64,000 nucleotides of DNA, taken from Manduca sexta (taxonomy: Eukaryota > Arthropoda > Insecta > Lepidoptera > Sphingidae). Below are positions 1-9,527 of the stretch, in pieces; the first letter of the stretch is position 1; every line of letters starts with the position of its first letter. The stretch covers positions 9,478,391 through 9,542,390 of the forward strand of contig NC_051118.1 of assembly GCF_014839805.1 (NCBI RefSeq), in the 5' to 3' direction. The notes under the pieces were generated by a model. The model was not told the origin of the DNA. It made no database searches and worked only from the letters and a program-made list of their open reading frames with translations. A program made the position numbers and the translations under genes.

Positions 1-434
1 AAAGAAATATATTTATCTTGTTTATACCCGCTGAATATACAATTGTGTGCCTCCTGGGCCCTTATCGATTCAGGGCCCGAGGGGCTGAGGGCCTGAGGGC
101 AATATCGATAACCTTAAGGATAGTTGTGGTTGAAACTGAATATTCGTTATCGTTTGTTTGATTTAGTTTAGGTGTTGTGGCTGTTTATTGTATTAAACGA
201 GTTTCAAATATTAACATAGAAGAAAAAAAATATTTATTTGATAAGAATCAATAGTGCATTATAAGTTAGATACTGATTATATGATGTAAAGGGACATTTG
301 TTATCTCGTTACTAGATGAAATAAAATACTTATTTTCTTGAAAATGGCACTGTACGTACTCAAACCGTAGATATAGAATAAATAAAATAAAAAAGTGTAA
401 GTTTCGAACAAAATAAATATCAATACAAAGTAAT
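1..434. other. AT-rich intron sequence, nothing recognised
   Basis: Contains a small GC-rich patch at 49-105 with repeated GGGCC/GAGGGC motifs flanked by two ATCGAT sites. Otherwise AT-rich with no coding or repeat call. Confidence 0.5.
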
Positions 435-626
435 TTTAATTTTAGAGGCCCTATGCCACAGCGTCTCAGCGGCAACATCACAGTTCCAGTCAGAAATACA
501 CTCACGTACACCCTATATTCGCACTAAGTTACAAAATGATCATAAATCAGAAAAATAAAGCTGTTTTTGTTTGCGGAAAATATTCGTTATTCATGGACGA
601 TTTTTGGCACAATGTTAGCATATATA
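435..626 (+). repeat. Dispersed repeat, family F
   Basis: Shares blocks with 33092..33222 and, inverted, with 54950..55133: GGCAACATCAC, CAGTCAGAAATACACTCAC, TATTCGCACTAA, AAAATATTCGTTATTCA and GATTTTTGGCA. Class unknown. As at 33 kb, it is followed at once by a minus-strand SINE-A. Confidence 0.6.
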
Positions 627-637
627 AAGACTAGGAC

Positions 638-730
638 AAAACCCAAATACCACTTTGCTCCACCCTGGATTCGAACCCAGGACTTTAGAGCGCTGTCGTA
701 CCATGCATGCAGTACGCGCCACTGAGGCAG
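638..730 (-). mobile_element. SINE-A fragment (tRNA-like head)
   Basis: Reverse complement of the SINE-A head: TGCCTCAGTGGCGCGTACTG, then a B-box-like GGTTCGAATCC, then the start of the body. The body and tail are missing. Confidence 0.7.
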
Positions 731-1136
731 TATTACTTTTCCACCTACAATTTGTTACATAAAACTATTGGTCAGATATTGCTATGTTCAGTGATCATAT
801 TTGTAAGCAAATGGCAATAATGCTGTTCGAATAGATTTTTTTATAGATGTAATAGTTTATTTTATATTAAAAAACTTAAATGCTTTATATTCAGATAGTG
901 TATTGACAAAATAATTATAGATACAAACAGTTTATTGACTTCGACTGTGGCGCCACTTGTTTTCGGCCGAGTCAATATTATAGAGAACGCGTCGTCCTCG
1001 AGGCATTAGTGATCGAGTTGCACTCGAAGGAAGAGCTCTTAAAATATTGTGTAAAAGTAAGAAATATAAGTGTAATAATTAAAAAGTGTGAGTGTAAACC
1101 ATGAGTTTTATTTTACATATTAAACTAGTTACTCAC

Positions 1137-1231
1137 AAAAGTGGTGTTGGTCATGAGCAGCCTGGTGGTGTAATTCTTCACATTGAACAGCGTCAGCCCT
1201 CCCCACCGGTCCCGGAACACCAACTCCTCAT
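1137..1231 (-). CDS. DPP6/DPP10-like gene, next downstream exon (start of beta-propeller)
   Basis: Internal exon of 95 bp. The acceptor is TTGTTCCAG|ATGAGG at 1232/1231 and the donor is CTTTT|GTGAGT at 1137/1136. Joined to the single G that ends the transmembrane exon, it gives 32 codons starting D-E-E-L-V-F-R-D-R-W-G-G-L and ending L-M-T-N-T-T-F, in phase 0. In S9B proteins this is the first propeller strand pair (pattern D-x-E-[FYV]-[IVL]-[YF] ... N ... [NS]-[ST]-T-F) and it follows W-[IL]-[ST], as here (W-L-T at the end of the preceding exon). Two more N-x-T sequons fit an extracellular domain. The exon contains an ATG, but that is a coincidental Asp-Glu junction codon, not the start. The following exon would lie before base 1. 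The opposite strand has a 68-codon open frame over this exon, which I regard as its shadow. Confidence 0.85.
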
Positions 1232-1307
1232 CTGGAACAACGAACATCTATCTTACTTTCTAGTTCTTACTTATATTATAAATGCTAAGGTTTTTGAAGA
1301 TACATAA

Positions 1308-1535
1308 TCTCACGCCTTTTATACCCGAAGGGGTAGGCGGAGGCGCAACTGATGCATACAGTTTTGACCGTGTATTTCGTCCTATGATATGATAGAGGAC
1401 GAGGCTATCGCCATATCAGGAACAAATTCCAAACTACGGGCTGATACTGAAAAATCCAATATTACATTGCTAAACCCGGGGATCGAACCTTAGATCTCAG
1501 CACTGCAATCGTAATACAACTACGCCACGAGTATA
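1308..1535 (-). mobile_element. SINE-A copy
   Basis: Contains, in minus orientation, the head (TGGCGTAGTTGTATTACG, B-box-like GGTTCGA), the middle block (CCCGGAGT..., GATATGGCGATAG) and the tail (CTACCCCTTCGGG..., AAAAGGCGTGA). It begins 76 bp upstream, on the minus strand, of the DPP exon acceptor. Confidence 0.75.
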
Positions 1536-1589
1536 TAAAGATGCCTAGGTTATTATAATATTGGTCGTACACTTTATTGTAAATTGTTC

Positions 1590-1655
1590 TACAGCTAGGC
1601 TTCCTCTACTACTGAGATGGTCAAGGATTTAATTCATCATGCTGGCCTAGTACAC
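1590..1655 (-). mobile_element. SINE-C remnant
   Basis: Matches the 3' part of SINE-C (CTAGGCCAGC...TAGTAGAGGA) with several changes. No head present. Confidence 0.5.
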
Positions 1656-1770
1656 GTGTGAAAATAACATATTTTAATTTCGAAATTCTTAAGATGTTAA
1701 GATATCAGCAAATCTATACTATTATATAAAGCTGAAGAGTTTGTTTGTTTGTTTGTTTGTTTGAACGCGC

Positions 1771-2466
1771 TAATCTCAGGAACTATCGGTCCAAACTGAA
1801 AAATTCTTTTTGCGTTAGATAGCCCTTTGTTCGTGGAGTGCTATAGGCTATATATCATCACGCTATACCCAATAGGAGCGGGGCAGTAATGGCTAATCTC
1901 AGGAACTACCGGTCTAAACTGAAAAAATTCTTTTTGCGTTGGATAGCCCTTTATTCGTGGAGTGCTATAGGCTATATATCATCACGCTATACCCAATAGG
2001 AGCGGGGCAGTAATGGCTAATCTCAGGAACTACCGGTCCAAACTGAAAAATTCTTTTTGCGTTGGATAGCCCTTTGTTCGTGGAGAGCTATAGGCTATAT
2101 ATCATCACGCTATATTCAAGAGGAGCGGAGCAGTAATGGCTAATCTCAGGAACTACCGATTCGAACTGAAAAAATATTTTTGTGTTGAATAGTCCTTTGT
2201 TTGTGGAGTGCTCAAAGTTATATATCATCACGCTATGACCAATAGGAGCGGAGCAGTAATGGCTAATCTCAGGAACTACCGGTTTCAACTGAAAAATTCG
2301 TTTTGTGTTGGATAGCCCTTTATTTGTGGACCGCTATAAGCTATATATCATCACGCTATGACCAATAGGAGCGGAGCAGTAATGGCTAATCTCAGGAACT
2401 ACCGGTTTGAACTGAAAAAATCTTTTTGTGTTGGATAGCCCTTTGTTCCTGGAGTTCTATAGGCTA
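1771..2466 (+). repeat. Tandem ~123-bp units inside HelA copy 1
   Basis: Units start at 1771, 1894, 2018, 2141, 2264 and 2387 (spacing 123-124). Each runs from TAATCTCAGGAACTA through a GATAGCCCTTTGTT block and ATATATCATCACGCTAT to AATAGGAGCGGAGCAGTAA. The last resumes at 3778 after the mariner. Confidence 0.9.
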
Positions 2467-2468
2467 TA

Positions 2469-2493
2469 CCTAGTCTTGCCATAAATATTGTAA
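2469..2493. repeat. Mariner left terminal inverted repeat
   Basis: Pairs with the inverted right end at 3751..3775 with three mismatches over 25 bp. Flanked by TA at 2467-2468. Confidence 0.9.
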
Positions 2494-2592
2494 TAAAGAA
2501 AAAAGAAAATTGTTAACTGCAAATAACATTTATTACTTTTACAGTGTGTCAGTTTAATACATAAATATAAAACAATTAAAAATATAAAAAGC

Positions 2593-3633
2593 TTATTCGA
2601 AGTGGTCTCCATTGGCTGCAATACAGTCCTTTAAACGATGAGGCCAGTTATCAATAGAAGCACGCACTCTTTCCATGGGAAAATTCTTCACTGCCAATCG
2701 TATAGATTGTTTTAGGGACTCCAAATTATCATGGCGTTTAGAGCAAGCTGTACTCTCTAAAACTGACCACAAATCATAATCCAGCGGATTAAGATCGGGA
2801 CTAGACGACGGCCAGTCTTCAGCTCTGATGAAGTCCGAAACGTTCGATTCCAACCAAGACTGCGTGGACCGAGCTTTATGACCCGGCGCCGAGTCTTGCT
2901 GGAAGGACCATACTTGGTTATTGAACATGGTGATGTTAAGGGGCTTAACTACCTTCTCAAGAATGGTATCTTGATACACTTGTGCCGATGTTTTGATACC
3001 TTTTTCACAAAAATATGGCTCAGTCACTCCTTCATAGCTAACACCCCACCAAACCATCACTGAAGTCGGATAATGTCCACGTTGCACTCTGTCGACTAAT
3101 TGGGAAGCTTCCTTAGAGCTTTGAGCATAAATACGGTCATTTTGTTTGTTAAAATGTTGCTCAATTGTAAAAATTTTCTCATCCGTAAACAAAATTTTTC
3201 TGTGACCTCCCTTTGCGTACCGCTTCAGTAGTTGTTTCGATTTTACCACCCTATTCTTCTTTAAATTATCAGTTAAGAAATGGCCAGTGCGTCTCTTATA
3301 GGCTGCAAGTCCTAAGTCATCTTTTAAAATACGCGACATGGTTCTAGGTGCTATCTTCATTTCCCGAGATAAAATCTTTTGCTTTCGGACAGGATTTCTT
3401 CGAATTCTTTCCCTTACTGCTTTGACCACCTTTTTCGTACGAACACTACGTGGACGGCCAGATCTTTTTCTGTCACAAACAGAGGAGGTCTCATTGTACC
3501 TATTAATAGCCCGGTACACAAACATTTTACTAATACCAAGTGTATGGAGAGTTTTAAAAATTGCATTTGGCTCCATACCTACTTTGTGTAATGCTATCAC
3601 AGCGATTCGGTTCTCTTTATCACCCCACACCAT
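2593..3633 (-). CDS. Mariner-family transposase, DD37D (maT) type
   Basis: Cut-and-paste transposase of 346 residues, the usual length for mariner-type enzymes; it binds the TIRs and catalyses excision and integration at TA. I start it at the Met of M-V-W-G-D-K (3633). An in-frame Met 18 codons upstream (3687) exists, but the extra residues look unlike a mariner N-terminus. Residues ~5-55 form the first helix-turn-helix, G-R-P-R at ~59-62 is the hook between DNA-binding domains, and a second HTH spans ~80-115. The catalytic triad is D151 (in F-T-D-E-K), D247 (in Q-Q-D-S-A-P-G-H) and D285 (in S-P-D-L-N-P-L-D-Y). Exactly 37 residues lie between D247 and D285, which defines the DD37D/maT clade rather than DD34D mariner or DD34E Tc1. 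No stop or frameshift is visible, so the protein may be functional. It shares the minus orientation of the host gene and sits in its large intron. Confidence 0.94.
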   Translation of the reverse strand: MVWGDKENRIAVIALHKVGMEPNAIFKTLHTLGISKMFVYRAINRYNETSSVCDRKRSGRPRSVRTKKVVKAVRERIRRNPVRKQKILSREMKIAPRTMSRILKDDLGLAAYKRRTGHFLTDNLKKNRVVKSKQLLKRYAKGGHRKILFTDEKIFTIEQHFNKQNDRIYAQSSKEASQLVDRVQRGHYPTSVMVWWGVSYEGVTEPYFCEKGIKTSAQVYQDTILEKVVKPLNITMFNNQVWSFQQDSAPGHKARSTQSWLESNVSDFIRAEDWPSSSPDLNPLDYDLWSVLESTACSKRHDNLESLKQSIRLAVKNFPMERVRASIDNWPHRLKDCIAANGDHFE

Positions 3634-3750
3634 TTTAATATCGCAAAATATTTTACAATGTATTGGCGCCAAAATGAGAAAACACAATGAACAATCGTAT
3701 AAAAATGACAGATTCGAAATTCAAATGTAATATTTTTTTATAATTAAGTG

Positions 3751-3775
3751 TAACAGTATTTATGGCCAGACTAAG
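3751..3775. repeat. Mariner right terminal inverted repeat
   Basis: Inverse of 2469..2493; flanked by TA at 3776-3777. This is the transposase-promoter side. Confidence 0.9.
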
Positions 3776-4348
3776 TATATCATCATGCTATAACCAATAG
3801 GAGCGGAGCAGTAATGAAACATGTTGCAAAAACGGGGAAAATTATGAGTTTTGAGAGCTTCCGTTGCCTGCGCTGCGTAAACGGTTAAAGTTATGCAACA
3901 ATGATATATGACGGGATTGTTTCACTTAAAAAAGTTCTAAATAATATAACAAAAGTCCCCCGCTGCATCTGTCTGCCTTAACGTGTTAAACTCAAAAACT
4001 ACCTAACGTATTAAGATGAAATTTGGTATGGAGACAGTTTGAGACCCTGGGAAGAACATAGGCTCCCGGGAAACTACTATTTTTATAACGGAAAACTTTA
4101 GCCCGAAAAACTTTATAACGCGGGCGGAGCCGCGAGCAAAAGCTAGTAATAAATATAAATGAAAGTAATAGTTTCAGAGAATAGTGCTTTTATAATAGTG
4201 CCCTTCAGTTTTATAGTGACAACTGAAATCATTCTACTTTGTACCTATTAACAAAAACAGAGACATCTGGAGGACTGTCGTTTTGGTGCCCAAGACCCAT
4301 TTTGTGACGCTGAGCCAATGGAGTTAGTGATCTATTGTATTGAATATA

Positions 4349-4530
4349 TTGTTAGGATAAACATAGTCTTTTGAGGGTATTTGTAATACCTTTGCTTTAA
4401 CACTGAGCGTTTGACAGACCGAAGCAGTTGCTCATTGACAAGTCATATAAGTTGTTGCTTGATGAAATATTAGTGAAAGTATTTCTGTAGTCAATGATAT
4501 TTCTTTTTAATAATCAAAATCACTTCAGTT
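4349..4530 (+). repeat. Dispersed repeat, family L
   Basis: Aligns with 38103..38291 in the same orientation: GAGGGTATTTGTAA, ACACTGAGCGTTTGACAGA, TTGTTGACAG-like and GTATTTCTGTGGTCAGTGAT blocks. Class unknown. Confidence 0.6.
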
Positions 4531-4806
4531 CCTAACAATATGCTTACGGTAAGTTCTTGCAAAACATCTTTAATATAATTACCCCCTTTTAACCGAGCGT
4601 GCATTACCACACCGATATAAGGCTGGTTCATTGGACACGCGACGTCTTCCTGAAGTAAATTACGTATAAGGCTCCGTACTGTTCCTTTAATCAATCAACG
4701 GGAACACAACTCGGCTTTTACTGCGACTTGCGGACTTAAACGATGACGAGTGAATTTGTTTTTATCGTTTAATTATAATAAGTATTAAGAGATTGTATTT
4801 GAAAAA

Positions 4807-4960
4807 TCCTACTACTTACTAATAATGCGAATGTTAAAGTGTTTGTCTGGTAAAAGTAAATGCAAATGTTAAGCAGATTCAGGTGAAATTTGGCATATAG
4901 ACAGCCTATGTTCAGGACATATTGGCAGTAATTGTGTACGATTATTACCGGTAATAATTT
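4807..4960 (+). mobile_element. Helitron-like 5' fragment, HelC family
   Basis: Begins TCCTACTACTTACTAATAAT after A and continues with an ATGCGAATGTTAAAGT block related to 58052. The 3' end is lost. Confidence 0.45.
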
Positions 4961-5009
4961 ATCCGTCTTAATAAAGCTTTACACATTCTCAATAAATACT
5001 ACTTAAACA

Positions 5010-5100
5010 CACAATGGGGTAGACAGAGAGACGACTGGTGCATCTATAGCTACGTGTATTCCGTCCCACGACGTGATAGGAGCGAGTCTATCGCTATAAT
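5010..5100 (-). mobile_element. SINE-A tail fragment
   Basis: Minus-strand match to the SINE-A middle and tail (CTATCGCTATA..., TTCCGTCCCACGACGTGATAG). Head absent. Confidence 0.55.
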
Positions 5101-5173
5101 ATTAGAATAATCGCTACTCCTGGAAAAAATACAAAAGTTGCGCTATCACCTACATATACATTGTACACCCAAA

Positions 5174-5462
5174 TCTATATATATATAAAAATGGATCCCT
5201 ATTTCCCTTGGTCACGCCATCACGCGTGAACGGGTGGACAGAATTCACTATTTTTTTTTGTTGCGTTTTTAATTGTCAGGAGAAGGTTCTTATAAAAGAA
5301 AAAAATCAATAAATTGCGCCGAAAATTAGAAAATTTAAGATAACTTAACGAAAATATAAATTTTATATAACTGTCAATTGTTTGAAATAACTGTCAGCGA
5401 TTGACAGAATGCGCCCCGCAAATTCATAGTTAAGACGGGACAACGTCTGTCGGGTCAACTAG
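5174..5462 (+). mobile_element. Helitron-like element HelB copy 1
   Basis: Starts TCTATATATATATAAAAATG after A, ends GGGTCAACTAG before T, 289 bp. The 3' region GACGGGACAACGTCTGTC is self-complementary and sits just before the CTAG, as in Helitrons. It matches 52243..52518 over its full length. Non-autonomous, no coding capacity. Confidence 0.82.
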
Positions 5463-6087
5463 TTAAATGATAATTATCAAATAAGTACTATCCGCATTAC
5501 CTAATATAATAACTAAGGAGTAACATTCAATTGAAAACTGTCGAGAGAGCCCAAGTTCAATGACTCACTTCGACATTTCTATTTGAATAATTTATTCGAA
5601 CTCATCAATATTTCAGTAGAAAGTTTCGAGACAATTTTCAATTTACAACTATAATCCATTTGAATTTATATAAGTACATAAATATTTGATTTTGTTTAAA
5701 AGTTTGATTATTTTCATCAATTTCATTACTATTTCATCTGTATTTCTTTATACGAATCCACTTACCGTTTTATTTTTCTAATAAGTAACCAAACTTTCAA
5801 TACGAAACAATGAACCCACAATCTACCGACAGAATTTCACTAATATCAACCACTTTGCGAAACTTTACACCAAATTAAAATAGTTTTAATCAGCTTCGAA
5901 CACGGATTCACGGTCGGGTAAAGCGCTGTTTAAAGCGAAAGTTTACGTGCGTAGCGAACCATCGCGGTATTTCATGTGATATTATAAACATGAGATATAT
6001 TTTAGACGCCAGTGTATGAAGATATTTGGATGTTTCGAAATAAATGCACTGAGAATATGAAACCTTGAGAGTTTTGCTAGTAGGATA
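5463..6087. other. AT-rich intron, nothing recognised
   Basis: No repeat shared with the rest of the window and no coding signal. Confidence 0.5.
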
Positions 6088-6242
6088 TTGTGTTTTTCTA
6101 GTCTCTATCAGCCCTAAGTCTGGAATTTGTGCCCAATATGGCGATAGCCTTACTCCCCATATCATGGGGAATACACAGCGAAATGTCAGTGTACAAATTG
6201 TGTATCTGCCTACCCCTTTGGGAATGTCAGGTGTGTGTACTA
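6088..6242 (+). mobile_element. SINE-A 3' part
   Basis: Has TCAGCCCTAAGTCTGGAATT, the CCCAATATGGCGATAG block and the CTACCCCTTTGGG tail. The tRNA-like head is missing. Confidence 0.7.
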
Positions 6243-6439
6243 AAAATAAAAATACCCTCGATTAAACAAGAAATATAGGAGTGCCTCCGAACATCAGGAG
6301 TCTTTCAACAGTAATTTTCCGAGGATGCCCTCACGCGACGCCTATAACGGGTAAAGTTGGCTCAAATTGTGAATAATGGATTCAAAGCAAATAAATCTTT
6401 AATAAAGGAGTGCCGCCACTCCCAAAAATTTGAATATTG

Positions 6440-6700
6440 GTTATAATAACGCATGGCGCCATTTGCTGAGCTGCGTCGGCCATTTTATTTGCTCGTCCAA
6501 TATGGCGGCGCGTCCGGGCGCGGCGGATGTGGCTCGCTCACACCGGAAGTCAATTTGTCGGTCGTCGCGCGAACGGAATAGTTTATGAGTTGAGATTGGG
6601 CGAATTTCGCAAGTTTTCACTTGAAAGTTTTCAGTTTCAGTGTTAATTTCAGCGACATAGTTAGTTTTTGGAAGATTGATATTCGTAGAGTACAGGGTTG
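6440..6700. promoter_or_regulatory. CpG-rich patch, possible promoter or enhancer
   Basis: An unusually GC- and CpG-dense stretch in AT-rich intron (peak 6498-6570, with ATGGCGGCGCG and CGGGCGCGGCGG), not shared with other repeats in the window. Just downstream, TCAGTTTCAGTG resembles insect initiator sequence. Could be an internal promoter, an enhancer or a repeat unique here. Confidence 0.3.
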
Positions 6701-6824
6701 TCATTGTTGCTGTATAAATAATATTTTTTAATGTATTAGAGGTCTATTGCAAATTGACTTGTATTTTATTGATAAGTTGAACTTGGACTAAATACGTTTG
6801 GAAGACTATAAGTCTTAACATCTA

Positions 6825-7012
6825 CAGTCCTGCTTAGCAACTTGTTTTAGCGTTAAGAGGTGGTTAAAATTGCTTTTATAGTTGTCAAAAACATCACCGG
6901 TTTCCTAGTTTAAAGGTTAATAGGCAAGATGGCGGGTTTTGACTTACAGCTGATCAAGTAAATTTGTATTTTAACTAAGCATAGCGTTGCGAAATGTTTA
7001 TAAGTAAGACTG
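6825..7012 (+). mobile_element. MITE-C copy 1 (188 bp)
   Basis: Ends in imperfect inverted repeats (CAGTC...CTTATAAAC / GTTTATAAGTAAGACTG) and shares its whole interior (AACTTGTTTTAGCG, ATGGCGGGTTTTGACTT, TTTTAACTAAGCATAGC) with 34111 and 38476. Its left end is more decayed than in the other two. Confidence 0.75.
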
Positions 7013-7179
7013 CTAATGTCTCAGAAATCGATATCGCTCTATGACTTGCTGTATTATGCAATTTTATAGTTTCCGTGTTACATCTATTGTATATTCGTAG
7101 GGTTTGTCATAATGTGTTATACGTTTTCCCACTTAGTTCTCGCAATATAGAAAAAAAATAATTACACCATATAGATCTA

Positions 7180-7378
7180 TCTATACATAGTATTATAAAA
7201 GACAGTCTCTTCTCGCGCCTGTCTTAACGCGATACAAAAACTACCAAACGAATTTCTATGAAATTTCGCATGGAGATAGTTTGAGATCCCGGGAAGGACA
7301 TAGGCTACTTATAATCCCGGCAAAATATATAGCGGGACCTTTATCCCGGAAAAACTCATTCATGAGAGCGAAAGCTAA
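7180..7378 (+). mobile_element. Helitron-like element, ~199 bp
   Basis: Starts TCTATACATAGTATTATAAA after A and ends GCGAAAGCTAA. The interior has GGGAAGGACATAGGCTA and TTTATCCCGGAAAAACT, shared with HelA 3' regions. The base after CTAA is A rather than T, so the end may be eroded. Confidence 0.6.
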
Positions 7379-7869
7379 ATAAAACCCACAACAAAATTCC
7401 CAAATACTAAACACTTCGTTTTAAATTAATCGACGAGCCAATTTCCTTCCATTACACCGTTACATATTGCCAGCCGGCCAAACCGTAAATGGTCGACCCG
7501 CAACGGCCGCCATCAATCCGCCCTTTCGGACCTAATTTCAACGTTAAAGCCGGGCAAGTTACAAAACCGAAATGTGTTATCTATTTTGACATGTTAATTC
7601 ATTATTGTGTACACGGATTTTAATAATTATTGTTTGATGTGGGTGTGATGTTTATTGTTCAAATTTGTTTTTGGTTGGATTATAAATTTTTTAACGTAAT
7701 TATTAAAAATATTTGGTTTATTTTTGTTCTTGTAATGATAATTATTAAAAATATTTCGTTTTTCTTTTGTTCTGATGCTATTGCTATTTTAAACGGCATA
7801 TGATTTTCAGTAACATAAACTGACAATAGATCAGCTTAGAAAGCGATGTCAAGTTATACATTGAACTTG
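7379..7869. other. Intron sequence, nothing recognised
   Basis: Includes a mildly GC-rich stretch at 7470-7560; otherwise AT-rich. Confidence 0.45.
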
Positions 7870-8067
7870 CTCAGTGGCGTAGTTGTATTCGGATGAGTCT
7901 GCAGAGGTTTCGGGTTTAATCCCCATTGGAAGTGAGGATTTTGTGTACGATATGGCTATAAGCTCTAATCACATCATAGGACGAATACACACGGCGGAAA
8001 GTGGGTGTATTAGTTACGCTCCTGCCTACCCCTTCGGGGATAAAAGACCTGAGTGTGTGCCATAGTC
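7870..8067 (+). mobile_element. SINE-A copy with internal deletion
   Basis: Head CAGTGGCGTAGTTGTATTCG with a changed B box (GGGTTTAATCC), then directly TACGATATGGCTATA and the CTACCCCTTCGGGGATAAAA tail. The segment before GATATGGC is shortened. Confidence 0.75.
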
Positions 8068-8090
8068 ATTTTCTTCTTGGTAAAACTCCT

Positions 8091-8425
8091 CTCCGCCAAC
8101 CAAACTAAGTTACTTTAGCTTAGCTCGTGTAGTTGAGCCAGTTTTTTATACATACGGCATAGTTTTTTTTTATAAAAGCTCGGCAAATTCGTTTCATTGC
8201 ATCTGATGTTAAGCGAAGGCAAGCCCATAGAAAGTGACCGGCCAAAGATACAAGCATCTTTGGACGTCACAGTCATGCCGGCCTGCATAATTACTTCTTC
8301 ACGCTCCGTTTGAAGGACCCCAGGTTATAGGAAGGCGGGAACACGTATGCAGTGGAAGCACATGTACGAAAAACTGGCTTAACTGTGCGAGCTAAGCTAA
8401 ACTAACTTAGTTTAGTTGGCGGTGG
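8091..8425. mobile_element. Foldback element with ~65-bp inverted arms
   Basis: The left arm (CCGCCAACCAAACTAAG... through GAGCCAGTTTTTTATACAT) is the inverse of the right arm at about 8350-8425 (...CTTAGTTTAGTTGGCGG) with a few mismatches. Between them is a different sequence (AAGCTCGGCAAATTCG ... AGGCGGGAACACG) that looks like an embedded repeat. Confidence 0.65.
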
Positions 8426-8690
8426 ACGATCGGCTTTGAGCTCAGGAAAGCATCGATGCCTTCGGTTTTATGGATGTTAATGGGTCATCATTACCATCAG
8501 GTGATCCACTTATTTTTTTGCCTTTATTCCAATAAAATAATGTCAAACAACGCCGCAATTTTCGAAGTTTGTAAAAATAATGACTTCACAAAAATCTTTA
8601 CAAACAATTCATATTCTAATTACCATATATATTAAAATTGTAAGACGTATTTGAATTTTACCTCTAACAGCATTTTTATCAGCTAGACAT

Positions 8691-9141
8691 TTTGTAGTAT
8701 TAGGTTGTTTTGTAGTATTAGGTTGTTTTGTAGTATTAGGTTGTTTTGTAGTATTAGGTTGTTTTGTAGTATTAGGTTGTTTTGTAGTATTAGGTTGTTT
8801 TGTAGTATTAGGTTGTTTTGTAGTATTAGGTTGTTTTGTAGTATTAGGTTGTTTTGTAGTATTAGGTTGTTTTGTAGTATTAGGTTGTTTTGTAGTATTA
8901 GGTTGTTTTGTAGTATTAGGTTGTTTTGTAGTATTAGGTTGTTTTGTAGTATTAGGTTGTTTTGTAGTATTAGGTTGTTTTGTAGTATTAGGTTGTTTTG
9001 TAGTATTAGGTTGTTTTGTAGTATTAGGTTGTTTTGTAGTATTAGGTTGTTTTGTAGTATTAGGTTGTTTTGTAGTATTAGGTTGTTTTGTAGTATTAGG
9101 TTGTTTTGTAGTATTAGGTTGTTTTGTAGTATTAGGTTGTT
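8691..9141 (+). repeat. Perfect 18-bp minisatellite, about 25 copies
   Basis: Unit TTAGGTTGTTTTGTAGTA repeated head to tail without a visible mismatch. It includes the insect telomeric pentamer TTAGG once per unit. Because 18 is divisible by 3, a long open frame (repeating F-C-S-I-R-L) crosses it; it begins with a non-ATG codon and is not a gene. Confidence 0.97.
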
Positions 9142-9527
9142 TTTTTTTTGTGTGAACGTACTTGTGGAGTTTGTGGGTTATTCGGTATTGGACAACTAAT
9201 GCTGTATTAGTGTGTTGCCTCTATAACCGCTTCACTTGACTATCAGAAGGTTGCATAAATAAAATTCACCATAGAAATAATAAAGTCTATATTGTTCACC
9301 TTTACATTTGTTACTTTAGTTACTACTTAGTACTTAGAATGTGTACGGTACCCAACGGTCTAGTATGGCTTAGCGTGGCGAGTGACGGAAACGACTCACT
9401 ACGGCTGTCGGGCACACTCCCGCGCAGCTACAAAATTTACGTTCAATAAAATATAAATTCAATGCAACATACAGTGTGTCCCTACATGCTAATTAGTGGA
9501 TACCTGATATTCTTATAGTACTATTGT
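9142..9527. other. Intron sequence, nothing recognised
   Basis: Only a T-rich run at the array edge and a short GC-richer patch near 9350-9425. Confidence 0.45.

Larger units (their letters stand above)
2469..3775 (-). mobile_element. Complete mariner-type transposon (maT / DD37D), 1,307 bp
   Basis: Terminal inverted repeats of about 25 bp: the left end reads CCTAGTCTTGCCATAAATAT and the right end, on the minus strand, reads CTTAGTCTGGCCATAAATAC. The target duplication is TA (2467-2468 and 3776-3777), as for all mariner/Tc1 elements. Removing the element and one TA restores GGCTATATATCATC, exactly the sequence in neighbouring HelA units. It holds one uninterrupted transposase gene on the minus strand. 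Intact ORF, TIRs and TSD together suggest a recent insertion. Confidence 0.93.
1713..4146 (+). mobile_element. Helitron-like element HelA copy 1, carrying six tandem units and a nested mariner
   Basis: Starts with TCTATACTATTATATAAAGC after host A and ends GCAAAAGCTAG before host T, the Helitron pattern (5' TC, 3' CTRR, A^T target, no target duplication, no TIRs). A short GC-rich hairpin (GCGGGCGGAGCCGC) lies just before the CTAG. After a (TTTG)n run it holds six ~123-bp units, whose TAATCTCAGG marks start at 1771, 1894, 2018, 2141, 2264 and 2387. The sixth unit is split by the mariner at 2469..3775. No Rep/helicase gene is present, so it is non-autonomous. Related copies are at 50612 (minus), 55481 and 62847. 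It resembles the abundant lepidopteran Helitron families of the Lep1 kind; the exact family name is not verified. Confidence 0.82.

Noticed and set aside
949..1000. TGGCGCCAC motif as the primer-binding site of an LTR retrotransposon
   Set aside because: No LTR pair, polypurine tract or gag/pol coding sequence nearby.
1101..1307. Plus-strand 68-codon open frame with ATG
   Set aside because: It is the shadow of the minus-strand DPP exon, whose splice sites and protein motifs fit much better.
3338..3730. 130-codon plus-strand open frame
   Set aside because: Antisense to the mariner transposase; no motif of its own.
8705..9199. A 164-codon open frame repeating F-C-S-I-R-L
   Set aside because: It is the minisatellite read in a frame that stays open only because the unit is 18 bp. 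It begins at a non-ATG codon.
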